NCBI GenBank assembly: GCA_019695455.1 | Contig: JAEUAC010000340.1 | Location: 1 to 9,710, forward strand | Direction: 5' to 3' | DNA length: 9,710 bases | From: Methylorubrum extorquens | GTDB taxonomy: Bacteria > Pseudomonadota > Alphaproteobacteria > Rhizobiales > Beijerinckiaceae | Shown: positions 1 through 6,871 of the stretch, one piece after another | Layout of the letters: the number at the start of each line of letters is the position of its first letter | Numbering within the stretch: position 1 is the stretch's first letter | Notes under the pieces: model-generated | Databases searched by the model: none | What the model was told of the DNA's origin: nothing | What the model saw: the letters and a program-made list of their open reading frames with translations, nothing else | Program-made: the position numbers and the translations under genes

Positions 1-1
1 C

Positions 2-94
2 GGCGGCCGCCCGGCCGACGCGCCCGCCGACGTCCCGCTGCCCCCGCCGCGCCCCCGTCGCACCGCCACGAACGCTGGGTCGAGACTCCGATGA
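2..94 (+). CDS. 3' end of an unidentified Pro/Ala-rich protein (partial)
   Basis: Frame 2 is open from the left edge and ends in a TGA at 92-94. This stop overlaps the ATG of the next gene as ATGA, a classic sign of translational coupling. The visible 30 residues are rich in Pro, Ala and Arg and include DVPLPPPRP, a style of low-complexity tail common at the C-termini of alphaproteobacterial envelope proteins. Only the tail is visible, so the family cannot be named. The other two forward frames are also open across these bases, as expected at this GC content, so the choice of frame rests on the stop/start overlap and the tail composition. The stretch could instead be non-coding leader of the DUF2336 gene. 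Confidence 0.45.
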   Translation, partial: GGRPADAPADVPLPPPRPRRTATNAGSRLR

Positions 95-1290
95 TCGTGC
101 GACGCTTCCTTCTCTGGGCCCGCAACGCGCCTGCGGCCGACCGGGCGGAGGCGACGGCCGCGCTCGTCCACGCCTACCTCTACGCCGACCTGGACGACGC
201 GCAGCGGAACGAGGCCGAGACGGCCCTCACGGCGATGCTGGACGATCCGTCGCCGCTCGTGCGCCGGGCGCTCTCGGACGGGCTCGCGGCCTCGGCGGAC
301 GTGCCGCACCACGTCGTCCTGACGCTCGCGTCCGACGGCAGCGAGGTGGCCGAGCCGGTCCTCGCCTGCTCGCCGCTCCTGCTCGATTCGGACCTCGTGG
401 ACGCGGCGGCGCTCGGCGACGGGCGCGCCCAGACGGCGATCGCGTCGCGGCCCTACCTGTCGCCCGCCGTGTGCGGCGCCCTCGCCGAGATCGGCTGCGC
501 CGACGCGCTCGCGGAGCTGGCCGCCAACGCGACCGCCGAGATCGGCGAGGCGTCGCTCTTCCGCATCGTCGAGCGGCACGGCGCGGACGGCGCCGTCCGC
601 GAGGCGCTCCTGACGCGGGACGACCTGCCCGTGCCGGTGCGCCAGGCCGTCTCCGTCGCCCTCGCGCGGTCGCTCGGCGACTTCGTCACGGCCTGCGGCT
701 GGCTCAGCGCGCAGCGCTCGGAGCGCGTCGGCCGCGAATCCTGCGAGCGCGCGGCCGTCGCGCTCTCCGCCGGCTCGGACGACGAGGAGGTCACCCGCCT
801 CGTCGTCCACCTGCGCGAGACGGCCCAGCTGACGCCGGGCCTGCTGCTGCGCGCGCTGCTCTCGGGCCAGGCGGCCTTCGTCCAGGCCGCCTTCACGGAC
901 CTGTCCGGCCTGCCGCCGGCGCGCGTGCGCGGCATCCTGCGGGACGCGAGCGGGAGCGGGTTCGCGGCGCTCTACGACCGGGCGGGCCTGCCGCTGTCGC
1001 TCCGGGCGGCGTTCGGGGCGGGGCTCGTCGCCCTGTCCGAGCGCGGGACGGAGCACGGGCCGGAGATGGCGCGGCTGTCGCGGCACCACGTCCGGCGCAC
1101 GCTCGCGGCCTGCAGCGACCTGCCGGCGAACGAGGCGAGCCGGCTCGTGGCCCTGCTGCGCCGCTTCGAGGCCGAGGCCGCGCGCGACGAGGCGCGGCTG
1201 CACGCCGACATCCTGGCCGACGAGGCCGCCCTGGACCTCGTCCGCCGATACGCGCCGCACGAACTCGAGGGGCGCGTCGTCGCGGCCTGA
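91..1290 (+). CDS. DUF2336 domain-containing protein
   Basis: The 399-residue product is almost entirely helical and Ala/Leu/Arg-rich, with no signal peptide or membrane segment. Its N-terminal part shows HEAT-like paired-helix repeats, for example around residues 50-68 (DDPSPLVRRALSDGLAAS), a pattern characteristic of DUF2336 proteins of alphaproteobacteria. The family is cytoplasmic and its molecular function is unknown; the repeats suggest protein-protein interaction. The ATG at 91 is chosen because the MIVRRFLLWAR opening looks like a family N-terminus and because the upstream stop overlaps it. The frame stays open to the left edge, but the residues there are low-complexity Arg/Pro and unlikely to belong. 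No strong Shine-Dalgarno sequence is visible, consistent with coupling. It converges on the NAD kinase gene with only 6 bases between stops. Confidence 0.8.
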   Translation: MIVRRFLLWARNAPAADRAEATAALVHAYLYADLDDAQRNEAETALTAMLDDPSPLVRRALSDGLAASADVPHHVVLTLASDGSEVAEPVLACSPLLLDSDLVDAAALGDGRAQTAIASRPYLSPAVCGALAEIGCADALAELAANATAEIGEASLFRIVERHGADGAVREALLTRDDLPVPVRQAVSVALARSLGDFVTACGWLSAQRSERVGRESCERAAVALSAGSDDEEVTRLVVHLRETAQLTPGLLLRALLSGQAAFVQAAFTDLSGLPPARVRGILRDASGSGFAALYDRAGLPLSLRAAFGAGLVALSERGTEHGPEMARLSRHHVRRTLAACSDLPANEASRLVALLRRFEAEAARDEARLHADILADEAALDLVRRYAPHELEGRVVAA

Positions 1291-1306
1291 CGGGGCTCAG
1301 GCCCCG
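1284..1306. terminator. Inverted repeat between convergent stops, possible bidirectional terminator
   Basis: GGCCTGA (1284-1290) and TCAGGCC (1297-1303) form a perfect 7-bp inverted repeat around CGGGGC. The TGA of the DUF2336 gene and the complement of the TGA of the NAD kinase gene fall at mirror positions in the arms. An alternative hairpin, CGGGGC-TCAG-GCCCCG (1291-1306), uses the same bases. There is no T-tract on either side, so intrinsic termination is only inferred from the position between convergent genes. Confidence 0.35.
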
Positions 1307-2070
1307 AACTGCTCGATGAGGATGCGCTCGTCGAGGCTGTGGCCGGGATCGTGCAGCATCACGAGGTCGATGCTCGCGTCCATCTGGGCCTGGACGCAGG
1401 CGACCCGCCGGAACTCCGTATGGTCGGCGACGGCGCTGACGGGGCGGAGCGTCGGCTCGATGACGTGCAGCGCGATGGAGGCTCCGTTGCGGAGGAGCGC
1501 GCCGCGCCAGCGCCGCGGCCGGAAGGCCGAGATCGGCGTGAGCGCGAGCAGCGGCGCCTCGAGCGGCAGGATCGGCCCGTTGACCGACAGGTTGTAGGCC
1601 GTCGAGCCGAACGGCGTCGCGACGAGGATTCCGTCCGCCACGAGCTCCGACAGCCGGATGCGCCCATCCACCTCGATGCGGATCTTCGCGGCCTGATGCG
1701 TCTGCCGCAGCATCGAGACCTCGTTGATGGCGTGCGCCCGGTGGGACACGCCGTCCACGTCGCGCGCGATCATGAGGAGGGGATGCACGACCGACAGGTG
1801 GGCCGCCGCGAGCCGTTCCGGCAGGTCGTCCTCGCGGTACTCGTTCATCAGGAACCCGACGGATCCCTTGTTCATGCCGTAGACGGGCTTCGCCTGGCCG
1901 ATGAACTGGTGCAGCGTCTGCAGCATGAGCCCGTCGCCGCCGAGCGCGACGAGGACGTCCGCCTCGTCCGGCTCGACGGACGCGTAGCGCTCGCGCAGCC
2001 GGGCGAGGGCGGCCTGGGCGTCGGGCGTCGGAGACGCCACGAAGGCCATGGTCTTCATCGGCCGGTTCAT
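1297..2070 (-). CDS. nadK: NAD kinase (ATP-NAD kinase)
   Basis: This enzyme phosphorylates NAD+ at the 2'-hydroxyl of its adenosine ribose to give NADP+, the only de novo route to NADP(H), in the cytoplasm. With the start at 2070 the protein has 257 residues, normal for compact alphaproteobacterial NAD kinases. The family signatures are present: the GGDG nucleotide-binding loop at residues 44-47, the NE pair at about 116-117 (AINEVS), and the DGILVATPFGSTAYNLS segment from about residue 146. The ATG at 2070 is preferred over an upstream GTG at 2088 because a GGGAG ribosome-binding site (2083-2079) sits 8 bases before it; the GTG would lie just ahead of that site. Further in-frame ATGs follow at 2058 and 2049. 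It lies 88 bases downstream of the MBL-fold gene on the same strand, but hairpins in that gap make a shared transcript uncertain. Confidence 0.93.
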   Translation of the reverse strand: MNRPMKTMAFVASPTPDAQAALARLRERYASVEPDEADVLVALGGDGLMLQTLHQFIGQAKPVYGMNKGSVGFLMNEYREDDLPERLAAAHLSVVHPLLMIARDVDGVSHRAHAINEVSMLRQTHQAAKIRIEVDGRIRLSELVADGILVATPFGSTAYNLSVNGPILPLEAPLLALTPISAFRPRRWRGALLRNGASIALHVIEPTLRPVSAVADHTEFRRVACVQAQMDASIDLVMLHDPGHSLDERILIEQFGA

Positions 2071-2094
2071 GGTGCTGTCTCCCGCCACCGGACA

Positions 2095-2114
2095 CCCGGC
2101 CGCGTGTGGCCGGG
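2095..2114 (-). terminator. GC-rich hairpin between the MBL-fold and NAD kinase genes
   Basis: CCCGGCC (2095-2101) and GGCCGGG (2108-2114) are perfect 7-bp arms around the loop GCGTGT. The hairpin lies about 45 bases past the MBL-fold stop and about 25 bases before the NAD kinase ATG. It has no T-tract. It could help end the upstream transcript or shape the NAD kinase leader; neither role is shown. Confidence 0.3.
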
Positions 2115-2151
2115 CCCCTACACGAGTGCCGGGGACGAGGGAATGCCGCGG

Positions 2152-2170
2152 CCGGCGGTCAGACCGCCGG
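2152..2170 (-). terminator. 9-bp GC inverted repeat over the MBL-fold stop codon
   Basis: CCGGCGGTC (2152-2160) and GACCGCCGG (2162-2170) are perfect 9-bp arms separated by one base; a folded RNA would open a slightly larger loop. The TGA of the MBL-fold gene (complement of 2159-2161) lies at the tip. The symmetry and strength suggest a 3'-end structure that protects or terminates the transcript. No T-tract follows, so factor-independent termination is doubtful. Confidence 0.35.
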
Positions 2171-3136
2171 GCTCCATTGCACGGGAACGAAGCGGAACCC
2201 CGGACCGTCCTTCAGGATGTGCCCCGTCGCCGGGAAGGGCGCGTGGTAGAAGCCGACCTGGACGCGGTCCGCCGCCGCCATGTCGAGGATGCGCACGCGC
2301 GTCTGGCGCGCCATCTCGGCGTCCATGTCGAACACGGCCGCCCAGTTCGGGTTGCGCACGAACAGCGCCGGGTGGTTCGTGATGTCGGAGACCAGCATGA
2401 ACGTCTTGCCGCCGGACGCGATCGCGAAGGCCGTGTGGCCCGGCGTGTGGCCCGCGGCCGCGACCGCCGTGATGCCGGGCGCGACCTCCTTGCCCGGCTC
2501 GTAGCGCGCGACGTCCTTCGCCATCGGGCCGAACACGCGGCGCACGCCCGCGAAGGCGCCCTTCATGGCCTCGGGCGCCGCGCTCATCTTCGCGTCGTCC
2601 ATCCAGTAGGCCCATTCGGCCTCCGGCACCTTCACCTCGGCCTTCGGGAACACGGCCGTCCCGTCCTTGAGGCGCAGGCCGTTGATGTGGTCGCCGTGGA
2701 AGTGGCTGATGATCACGGTGTCGACGCTCGCCGGGTCGAACCCCGCGGCCCGGAAGTTCGCCGCCATGCGGCCCGTCGTCGGAGCGCCGACGTCGCCGTT
2801 GCCCGTGTCGATCACGATGGTCTTGCCGCCCGACCGGACGACCAGCGTCGTGAACGTGATGGGCAGGGTCGTCTCCGGCAGGAACGCCTCCGCCATGGCC
2901 TTCCTCACGTCGCCGATCTCGGCGTTGCGGATCAGCCCGTCGAGCGGCCGGTTGGCGAAGCCGTCGTGAACGGCCGTGATCTCGATGTCGCCGACCTTGT
3001 AGCGGTAGAAGCCGGGGGCCTGCGCAACGGACGCGGGCGGGGTCGCGGCAGTCGTCGGGGCCTGCGCGACGGCCGGTCCGGCCGCGGCGGTCGCTAGTCC
3101 TGCAGTCGAAGCAATCATGGTGCGGCGGCTCAGCAT
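2159..3136 (-). CDS. Exported MBL-fold metallo-hydrolase with Tat-like signal peptide
   Basis: This is a 325-residue metallo-beta-lactamase-fold protein. It opens with a Tat-like signal: S-R-R-T-M-I at residues 3-8, an Ala-rich hydrophobic stretch, and AQA at residues 24-26 as a probable cleavage site, followed by a Pro/Thr/Ala linker to about residue 41. Export to the periplasm, possibly with the metal already bound, is inferred. Metal ligands follow the family order: HFHGDH at 145-150 (His145, His147, Asp149, His150), His230 in GHTPGH, Asp251, and His298 in FYHAPFP. The GHTPGH motif occurs in lactonase-like and other hydrolytic MBL proteins, but substrate cannot be read from sequence; a lactonase, an esterase-like hydrolase or another role is possible. 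A strong GAGGGGA ribosome-binding site lies 7 bases before the ATG. It is divergent from the deacetylase-family gene. Confidence 0.9.
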   Translation of the reverse strand: MLSRRTMIASTAGLATAAAGPAVAQAPTTAATPPASVAQAPGFYRYKVGDIEITAVHDGFANRPLDGLIRNAEIGDVRKAMAEAFLPETTLPITFTTLVVRSGGKTIVIDTGNGDVGAPTTGRMAANFRAAGFDPASVDTVIISHFHGDHINGLRLKDGTAVFPKAEVKVPEAEWAYWMDDAKMSAAPEAMKGAFAGVRRVFGPMAKDVARYEPGKEVAPGITAVAAAGHTPGHTAFAIASGGKTFMLVSDITNHPALFVRNPNWAAVFDMDAEMARQTRVRILDMAAADRVQVGFYHAPFPATGHILKDGPGFRFVPVQWSPAV

Positions 3137-3301
3137 GTGACGTCCCCTCGAATGAACCGGAACGGATCCGGCTGTACCCGGCTTCGAGGCCGGTCGACCG
3201 TCAACGATTAAGCTCGTCTAGCCGATCTTGCCAGCGTTCTCGTGACGGTTGCCCGCGCAGGCGGAGGCGGTCACGATGCGGGCTCACGCAGCTGGAAGCC
3301 C
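3137..3301. promoter_or_regulatory. Divergent intergenic region with candidate promoters
   Basis: These 165 bases separate the starts of the MBL-fold gene (-) and the deacetylase-family gene (+), so promoters in both directions are expected. On the minus strand TTGACG (3204-3199) is a good -35-like hexamer about 60 bases before the MBL-fold start, but I see no convincing -10 at 16-18 bases. ATCGTTGACG around it is also found upstream of the phasin gene. CCGGC/GCCGG around TTCGAG (about 3179-3194) is a weak inverted repeat. No clear sigma-70 pair is seen on the + strand. Confidence 0.35.
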
Positions 3302-4333
3302 ATGATCGTCGTCCATTCGCCCCGCTCGCCCGACCACGATCCCGACGGCTACTTCCGCCGCGGCCGGACCGTCCCCCATCCCGAGCAGGCGAGCCGCTAC
3401 GGCATCCTGCTCGAGGCCGCGACCGGGGGCGGCCACGCGATCGAGGAGGCGGGCGATGCGGGGCTCGACCCGCTGCGCGCCGTGCACACGGACAGCCATC
3501 TCGACGTGTTCCGGACGGCCTGGGGCCGCAAGGCCGAACTGCCCGAGATCGGCGACGAGATCCTGACGGGCCATTTCGCGCGCCCGCAGATGCACCGCCT
3601 GCCGCCGGGGCTCCTCGGGCTCCTCGGCTTCCACATGGCGGACACGTCCACGCCGATCCGGGCCGGGACGTGGGGCGCGGTCTACGGATCGGCCCAGGCC
3701 GCGATCGGCGCGGCGGACCGGGCGGCCGAGCACGGCGCGGCCTACGCCCTCTGCCGGCCGCCCGGCCACCACGCCTACGCGGATTCGGCCGGGGGCTTCT
3801 GCTTCCTCAACAATTCCGCCATCGCGGCCGAACGGCTCCGCGCGGCCACGGGCGGCCCGATCGCGATCCTCGACATCGACGTCCACCACGGCAACGGGAC
3901 GCAGGGCATCTTCTATGGGCGACGGGACGTCCTGACGGTCTCGATCCATGCCGATCCGTCCGACTACTTCCCGTTCTACACGGGCTACGCCGACGAGCGG
4001 GGCGAGGGGGAGGGCGAGGGCTTCAACCGCAACCTGCCGCTGGCCCAGGGCTCGGGCGACGCGACGTGGCTCGCCGCCATCGAGGCGGGGCTCGCCGAGA
4101 TCGCGGCGTTCCGGCCGGCGGCGCTCGTCGTGGCGCTGGGCTTCGACGCGTCCGAGCACGACCCGATCGGCGCCTTCAAGGTGACCACGGCCGGGTTCGA
4201 GGCCGCGGCCCGCCTCGTCGCGGCCGCGCATCCGACCACCGTCCTCGTGCAGGAGGGCGGCTACCTGTGCGACGCCCTTCCGCGGAACCTCGCGGCCTTC
4301 CTGCAAGCCTTCGAGGCGCGCCGGGGCGCGTGA
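3302..4333 (+). CDS. Histone deacetylase-family / acetylpolyamine amidohydrolase-like protein
   Basis: The 343-residue product has the arginase/deacetylase fold signatures of zinc deacetylases. Relative to the start at 3302: PPGHHAY with the tandem His156-His157 general acid/base pair, DIDVHHGNGTQ at 191-201 with zinc ligands Asp193 and His195, the third ligand Asp282 in LGFDASEHDP, and the transition-state Tyr321 in EGGY. The bacterial members remove acetyl groups from acetylpolyamines or other acetylated amines. HHGNGTQ, GFNRNLPL and DPIGAFKVT resemble acetylpolyamine amidohydrolases more than eukaryotic lysine deacetylases, so polyamine or small acetylamide substrates are inferred. It should be cytoplasmic, having no signal peptide. 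The ATG at 3302, after GGAAG, is preferred to a GTG at 3242 because MIVVHSPRSPDHDP fits the family N-terminus and the 20 extra residues do not. It converges on the phasin gene. Confidence 0.88.
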   Translation: MIVVHSPRSPDHDPDGYFRRGRTVPHPEQASRYGILLEAATGGGHAIEEAGDAGLDPLRAVHTDSHLDVFRTAWGRKAELPEIGDEILTGHFARPQMHRLPPGLLGLLGFHMADTSTPIRAGTWGAVYGSAQAAIGAADRAAEHGAAYALCRPPGHHAYADSAGGFCFLNNSAIAAERLRAATGGPIAILDIDVHHGNGTQGIFYGRRDVLTVSIHADPSDYFPFYTGYADERGEGEGEGFNRNLPLAQGSGDATWLAAIEAGLAEIAAFRPAALVVALGFDASEHDPIGAFKVTTAGFEAAARLVAAAHPTTVLVQEGGYLCDALPRNLAAFLQAFEARRGA

Positions 4334-4340
4334 GCGCCGG

Positions 4341-4354
4341 CGGGGCGCGCCCCG
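4341..4354. terminator. GC palindrome between convergent genes
   Basis: CGGGGCGCGCCCCG is a perfect 14-base palindrome lying in the 25-base gap between the deacetylase-family stop (4333) and the phasin stop (4359). As a hairpin it must open central bases for a loop, and no T-tract follows on either strand. Its position suggests a shared transcript end, but random GC-rich palindromes are common here. Confidence 0.25.
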
Positions 4355-4358
4355 AGGA

Positions 4359-4709
4359 TCAGGAGGTCTTGTCGCCGAGCGTCTTCAGCTCGGCGACCTG
4401 CTTCTCCATCACGGAGGCCTGCTGCTTCACGAACTCCGCCTGGAGCTGGGCCGCCTGCTTCAGGTCGGGGGCGCGGACGAGCTGCTGGGCGAAGTCGAAG
4501 ATCGCCGAGATGTTCTCCTTGGCGAAGCCGAAGCCCTTGCTGACGGCGAGCCCGGGCGCCGAGTCGCCCGTCTTCGTCGTGCTCTGGATGGCGTCGGAGG
4601 TGCTGCGCGCCGCCTCGAGCAGCGTGTCGATGGCGCCGCGCGCCTGCTCGACGCTCTTTTCGGCGAGATCGCGGACCTTCGAGGAGGTTTCGTTGTTCTG
4701 GGTGTCCAT
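4359..4709 (-). CDS. Phasin family protein (Phasin_2 type)
   Basis: Phasins coat polyhydroxyalkanoate granules and control their number and surface; some members have stress or chaperone-like roles. This 116-residue protein is within the usual length of the short Phasin_2 group. It is predicted almost wholly helical: an amphipathic AEKSVEQARGAIDTLLEAA segment near residues 16-34, a central Gly/Ser-rich stretch (APGLAVSKGFGFAKENI), and a C-terminal helix carrying AEFVKQQASVMEKQVAEL, the part most typical of the family. It has no signal peptide or membrane helix. The ATG at 4709 is chosen because GGAGA lies about 7 bases before it and the longer frame to 4925 adds 72 low-complexity Arg/Pro residues. 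It has its own candidate promoter and is divergent from the UbiB-family gene. No PHA synthase or depolymerase gene lies in the window. Confidence 0.87.
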   Translation of the reverse strand: MDTQNNETSSKVRDLAEKSVEQARGAIDTLLEAARSTSDAIQSTTKTGDSAPGLAVSKGFGFAKENISAIFDFAQQLVRAPDLKQAAQLQAEFVKQQASVMEKQVAELKTLGDKTS

Positions 4710-4745
4710 GCTCGATCTCCGGCGTGGCGGTCGCGTTTCGCGGAA

Positions 4746-4774
4746 GTCTTGCGGCAAGCCGCACCTAGCGTCAA
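4746..4774 (-). promoter_or_regulatory. Candidate phasin promoter with overlapping palindrome
   Basis: On the minus strand TTGACG (4774-4769) is followed after 17 bases by CAAGAC (4751-4746), about 35 bases before the phasin ATG. The -35 is good and the -10 is poor. The odd palindrome CTTGCGGCAAG (4748-4758) spans the end of the spacer and the -10, where a repressor would block transcription. TGC...GCA symmetry recalls sites described for the PHA regulator PhaR, though the spacing here differs, so that link is speculative. Confidence 0.4.
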
Positions 4775-4923
4775 CGATGCCGCGCCTCTTCGCCGCGCTG
4801 CGGTAAAGGGGCGTCGGATCGCCGGGTCGCACCTGTCGCGGGGCGTCGGCGTCGGCTAGCGATGTCGTCGACGTTCGACCGGGGTTTCGAGTCGCGCCGT
4901 TCCCCAGGAAGGATCCCGCGGTC

Positions 4924-6558
4924 ATGTTGCAGACAGCCTTCGCCGCGGCGCGCGACCGCCAGCGTCTCCAGGAGATCGTGGGCGTCCTCGTCGGCTACGG
5001 CGTCAACAACGTCGTCGACAAGCTCGGCCTGCGCGGCGTGGCCCGGCTCGCCCGCTGGCGGGCGCCGCCCGTCGACGTGTCCCGCATGTCGCAGCCGGAG
5101 CGCGTGCGGCGCGCCATCGAGGCGCTCGGTCCCACCTTCGTCAAGCTCGGGCAGATCCTCGCCAGCCGGCCCGACCTCCTCGCGCCGCACTGGATCGAGG
5201 AGCTGGCGAAGCTCCACAGCCAGGTCTCGCCGCTGCCCTACGAGGCGATGCGGCCGCAGCTCGAGAAGGGGCTCGGCGGCGCGCCGGAGGACGTGTTCGC
5301 GGCCTTCGACCGCGACGAGCTCGCCTCCGCCTCCATCGCCCAGGTCTACAAGGCGAAGCTGCACACGGGCGAGGACGTCGTCGTCAAGGTGCTGCGGCCG
5401 AACCTCCGCCGCACGATCGAGGCGGACCTGCGCCTGCTGGGCCATGCGACGACCATCGTCGAGCGCCGCTGGGCCGAGCTCGGGCGCTACAAGCCGCACG
5501 AGCAGCTGCGCCACCTCTCCACCGCGCTCGCGGGGGAGCTCGACCTCGTCAACGAGGCGACGAACTGCGAGCTCCTCGCCTCGCTCTTCCCCGACAGCGA
5601 GACCGTCCGCTTCCCGAAGATCCATTGGGAGTTCACGTCCGAGCACGTGCTCGTCCAGGAGTACCTGGACGGCATCCCGCCGACGGACCTCGTCCGCGTC
5701 CGGGCGGCGGGGCTCGATCCGGCCGAGCTCGCCCAGCGCATCACGGACGCTTTCCTGCACATGGCGCTCGTCGAGGGCGTGTTCCACGCCGATCCGCACC
5801 CGGGCAACCTCCTGGCCCTGCCGGGCAACACGGTCGGCTTCCTCGATTTCGGCGTCGTCGGACGCCTGACGGAGCGGCGGCGCACGCAGCTCCTCATGCT
5901 GATCGGCTCCATGCTGCGGCAGGACGCGGACGGGCTGATGAGCGTGCTGCTGGCCTGGACGGGCTCGACCAATCCCGACCTGACGCGGCTCGACACGGCG
6001 GCCCACAACTTCGTCGTCCGCCACTCGCAGAAGCCGCTCGACATCGGCCGGGTGCTCGAGGACTTCATGAACATGGCGCGCGAGAACGACCTCGCGATGC
6101 CGACCGACCTCGCCATCCTGTTCAAGGCGCTGATCACGTCGGACGGCGTGATGCGCCAGCTCGATCCGACCTTCGACCTGTTCACGGCCGCCGCCCCGAC
6201 GGTCGGCCGCAAGATGAAGGCCCGCTTCTCGCTCCGCGGGCTGCTGCGCAAGGCCGAGACGCTCGGCGGCTCCATGTACGGCGCCGCGACGGAGCTGCCG
6301 AGCCTGCTGCACCTCATGCTGGTGCGCCTGAAGCAGGGCAAGGTCACCGTCGAGATCGAGATCAAGGGTATCGACAAGCTGATCCACGGCATCGAGCGCG
6401 CCGCCGCCCGGCTCTCCATCGCCATCGTCGTCGCGGCCTTCGCCATCACGGTCGCGCCCCGCCTCGTCGACCTCGGCACCCCGTTCTTCGCCGTGGTCAC
6501 GGCCGTCATCGCCATCTGCGCGATCGGCTGGACGCTGCTGCTGCGCCGGAAGCGGTGA
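4924..6558 (+). CDS. ABC1/AarF/UbiB-family atypical kinase-like membrane protein
   Basis: The family consists of atypical protein-kinase-like ATPases; UbiB itself supports ubiquinone biosynthesis, and other members have less defined lipid-linked roles. The 544-residue product shows the family marks in order: KLGQ at 74-77 (the KxGQ motif), an Ala/Ser-rich nucleotide loop ASASIAQVY at 134-142, Lys155 in VVVKVLRP, ELD at 205-207 (ExD), HADPHPGN at 288-295, and DFG at 308-310. Two hydrophobic helices at about 497-511 and 519-540, followed by RRKR, anchor the C-terminus in the inner membrane. The ATG at 4924 follows AGGAAGGA about 10 bases upstream. No ubiE or coaBC, frequent partners of true ubiB, is adjacent, so it may be a paralogue rather than the housekeeping UbiB. 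It is divergent from the phasin gene and convergent with parE. Confidence 0.9.
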   Translation: MLQTAFAAARDRQRLQEIVGVLVGYGVNNVVDKLGLRGVARLARWRAPPVDVSRMSQPERVRRAIEALGPTFVKLGQILASRPDLLAPHWIEELAKLHSQVSPLPYEAMRPQLEKGLGGAPEDVFAAFDRDELASASIAQVYKAKLHTGEDVVVKVLRPNLRRTIEADLRLLGHATTIVERRWAELGRYKPHEQLRHLSTALAGELDLVNEATNCELLASLFPDSETVRFPKIHWEFTSEHVLVQEYLDGIPPTDLVRVRAAGLDPAELAQRITDAFLHMALVEGVFHADPHPGNLLALPGNTVGFLDFGVVGRLTERRRTQLLMLIGSMLRQDADGLMSVLLAWTGSTNPDLTRLDTAAHNFVVRHSQKPLDIGRVLEDFMNMARENDLAMPTDLAILFKALITSDGVMRQLDPTFDLFTAAAPTVGRKMKARFSLRGLLRKAETLGGSMYGAATELPSLLHLMLVRLKQGKVTVEIEIKGIDKLIHGIERAAARLSIAIVVAAFAITVAPRLVDLGTPFFAVVTAVIAICAIGWTLLLRRKR

Positions 6559-6582
6559 GCGGACCGGCGAGGTCGGTCCGCT
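6558..6582. terminator. Stem-loop between convergent UbiB-family and parE genes
   Basis: AGCGGACCG (6558-6566) and CGGTCCGCT (6574-6582) are perfect 9-bp arms around GCGAGGT. The structure fills the 22-base gap and overlaps the last base of one stop and part of the other. It would work in either direction. No T-tract follows, so intrinsic termination is unproven, but this is among the best stem-loops in the window. Confidence 0.5.
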
Positions 6583-6871
6583 AGAGATGGCGCTCGACGT
6601 CCATGCGCCGGTGGAGGATGCGCACGACGTCGATCACGCCGGCCGCGTCGACCCGATAGAAGACGACGTGCGAGCCGACGGCGTGCGCGAGGTAGCCGGG
6701 ACGAACGTGATCGATCCGCCGTCCCGCGATCGCACCGCCGGCGATCTCGTCGAAGCTGTCGAAGAACATGCGGACGTACCGGTCGGCCTGAGCCCGGTTC
6801 CAGCGCTCCGCCGAGTAGGTCCAGATGGCGGACAGGTCGCGGCGGGCGGCGGCCGAGAGGCGTGACGTCAC
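6581..6871 (-). CDS. parE: ParE-family toxin of a type II toxin-antitoxin system
   Basis: This 96-residue protein belongs to the RelE/ParE toxin superfamily. Characterised ParE toxins inhibit DNA gyrase; whether this one does cannot be read from sequence. Typical features are the N-terminal SAAARRDLSAIWTYSAERW helix pair, the central RIDHVRPGYLAHAVGSHVVFYRV strand region, and the C-terminal VVRILHRRMDVERHL that closes the fold. The start is a GTG whose GTGA overlaps the parD TGA by four bases, so toxin translation is coupled to antitoxin translation. The length is normal and nothing appears truncated. It ends 22 bases from the UbiB-family stop, convergent. It is probably cytoplasmic and neutralised by the ParD encoded just upstream. 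Confidence 0.9.
   Translation of the reverse strand: MTSRLSAAARRDLSAIWTYSAERWNRAQADRYVRMFFDSFDEIAGGAIAGRRIDHVRPGYLAHAVGSHVVFYRVDAAGVIDVVRILHRRMDVERHL

Noticed and set aside
2048..3097. 349-residue plus-strand frame opposite the MBL-fold gene
   Set aside because: Shadow frame rich in Arg, Val and His; the metal-binding motifs lie on the minus strand.
4771..6387. 538-residue open frame antisense to the UbiB-family gene
   Set aside because: It is a GC-driven shadow of a gene with clear motifs; the translation is low-complexity, rich in Arg, Asp, Glu and Val with no recognisable domain.
6587..6865. 92-residue plus-strand frame opposite parE
   Set aside because: It mirrors parE almost exactly and has no family features.
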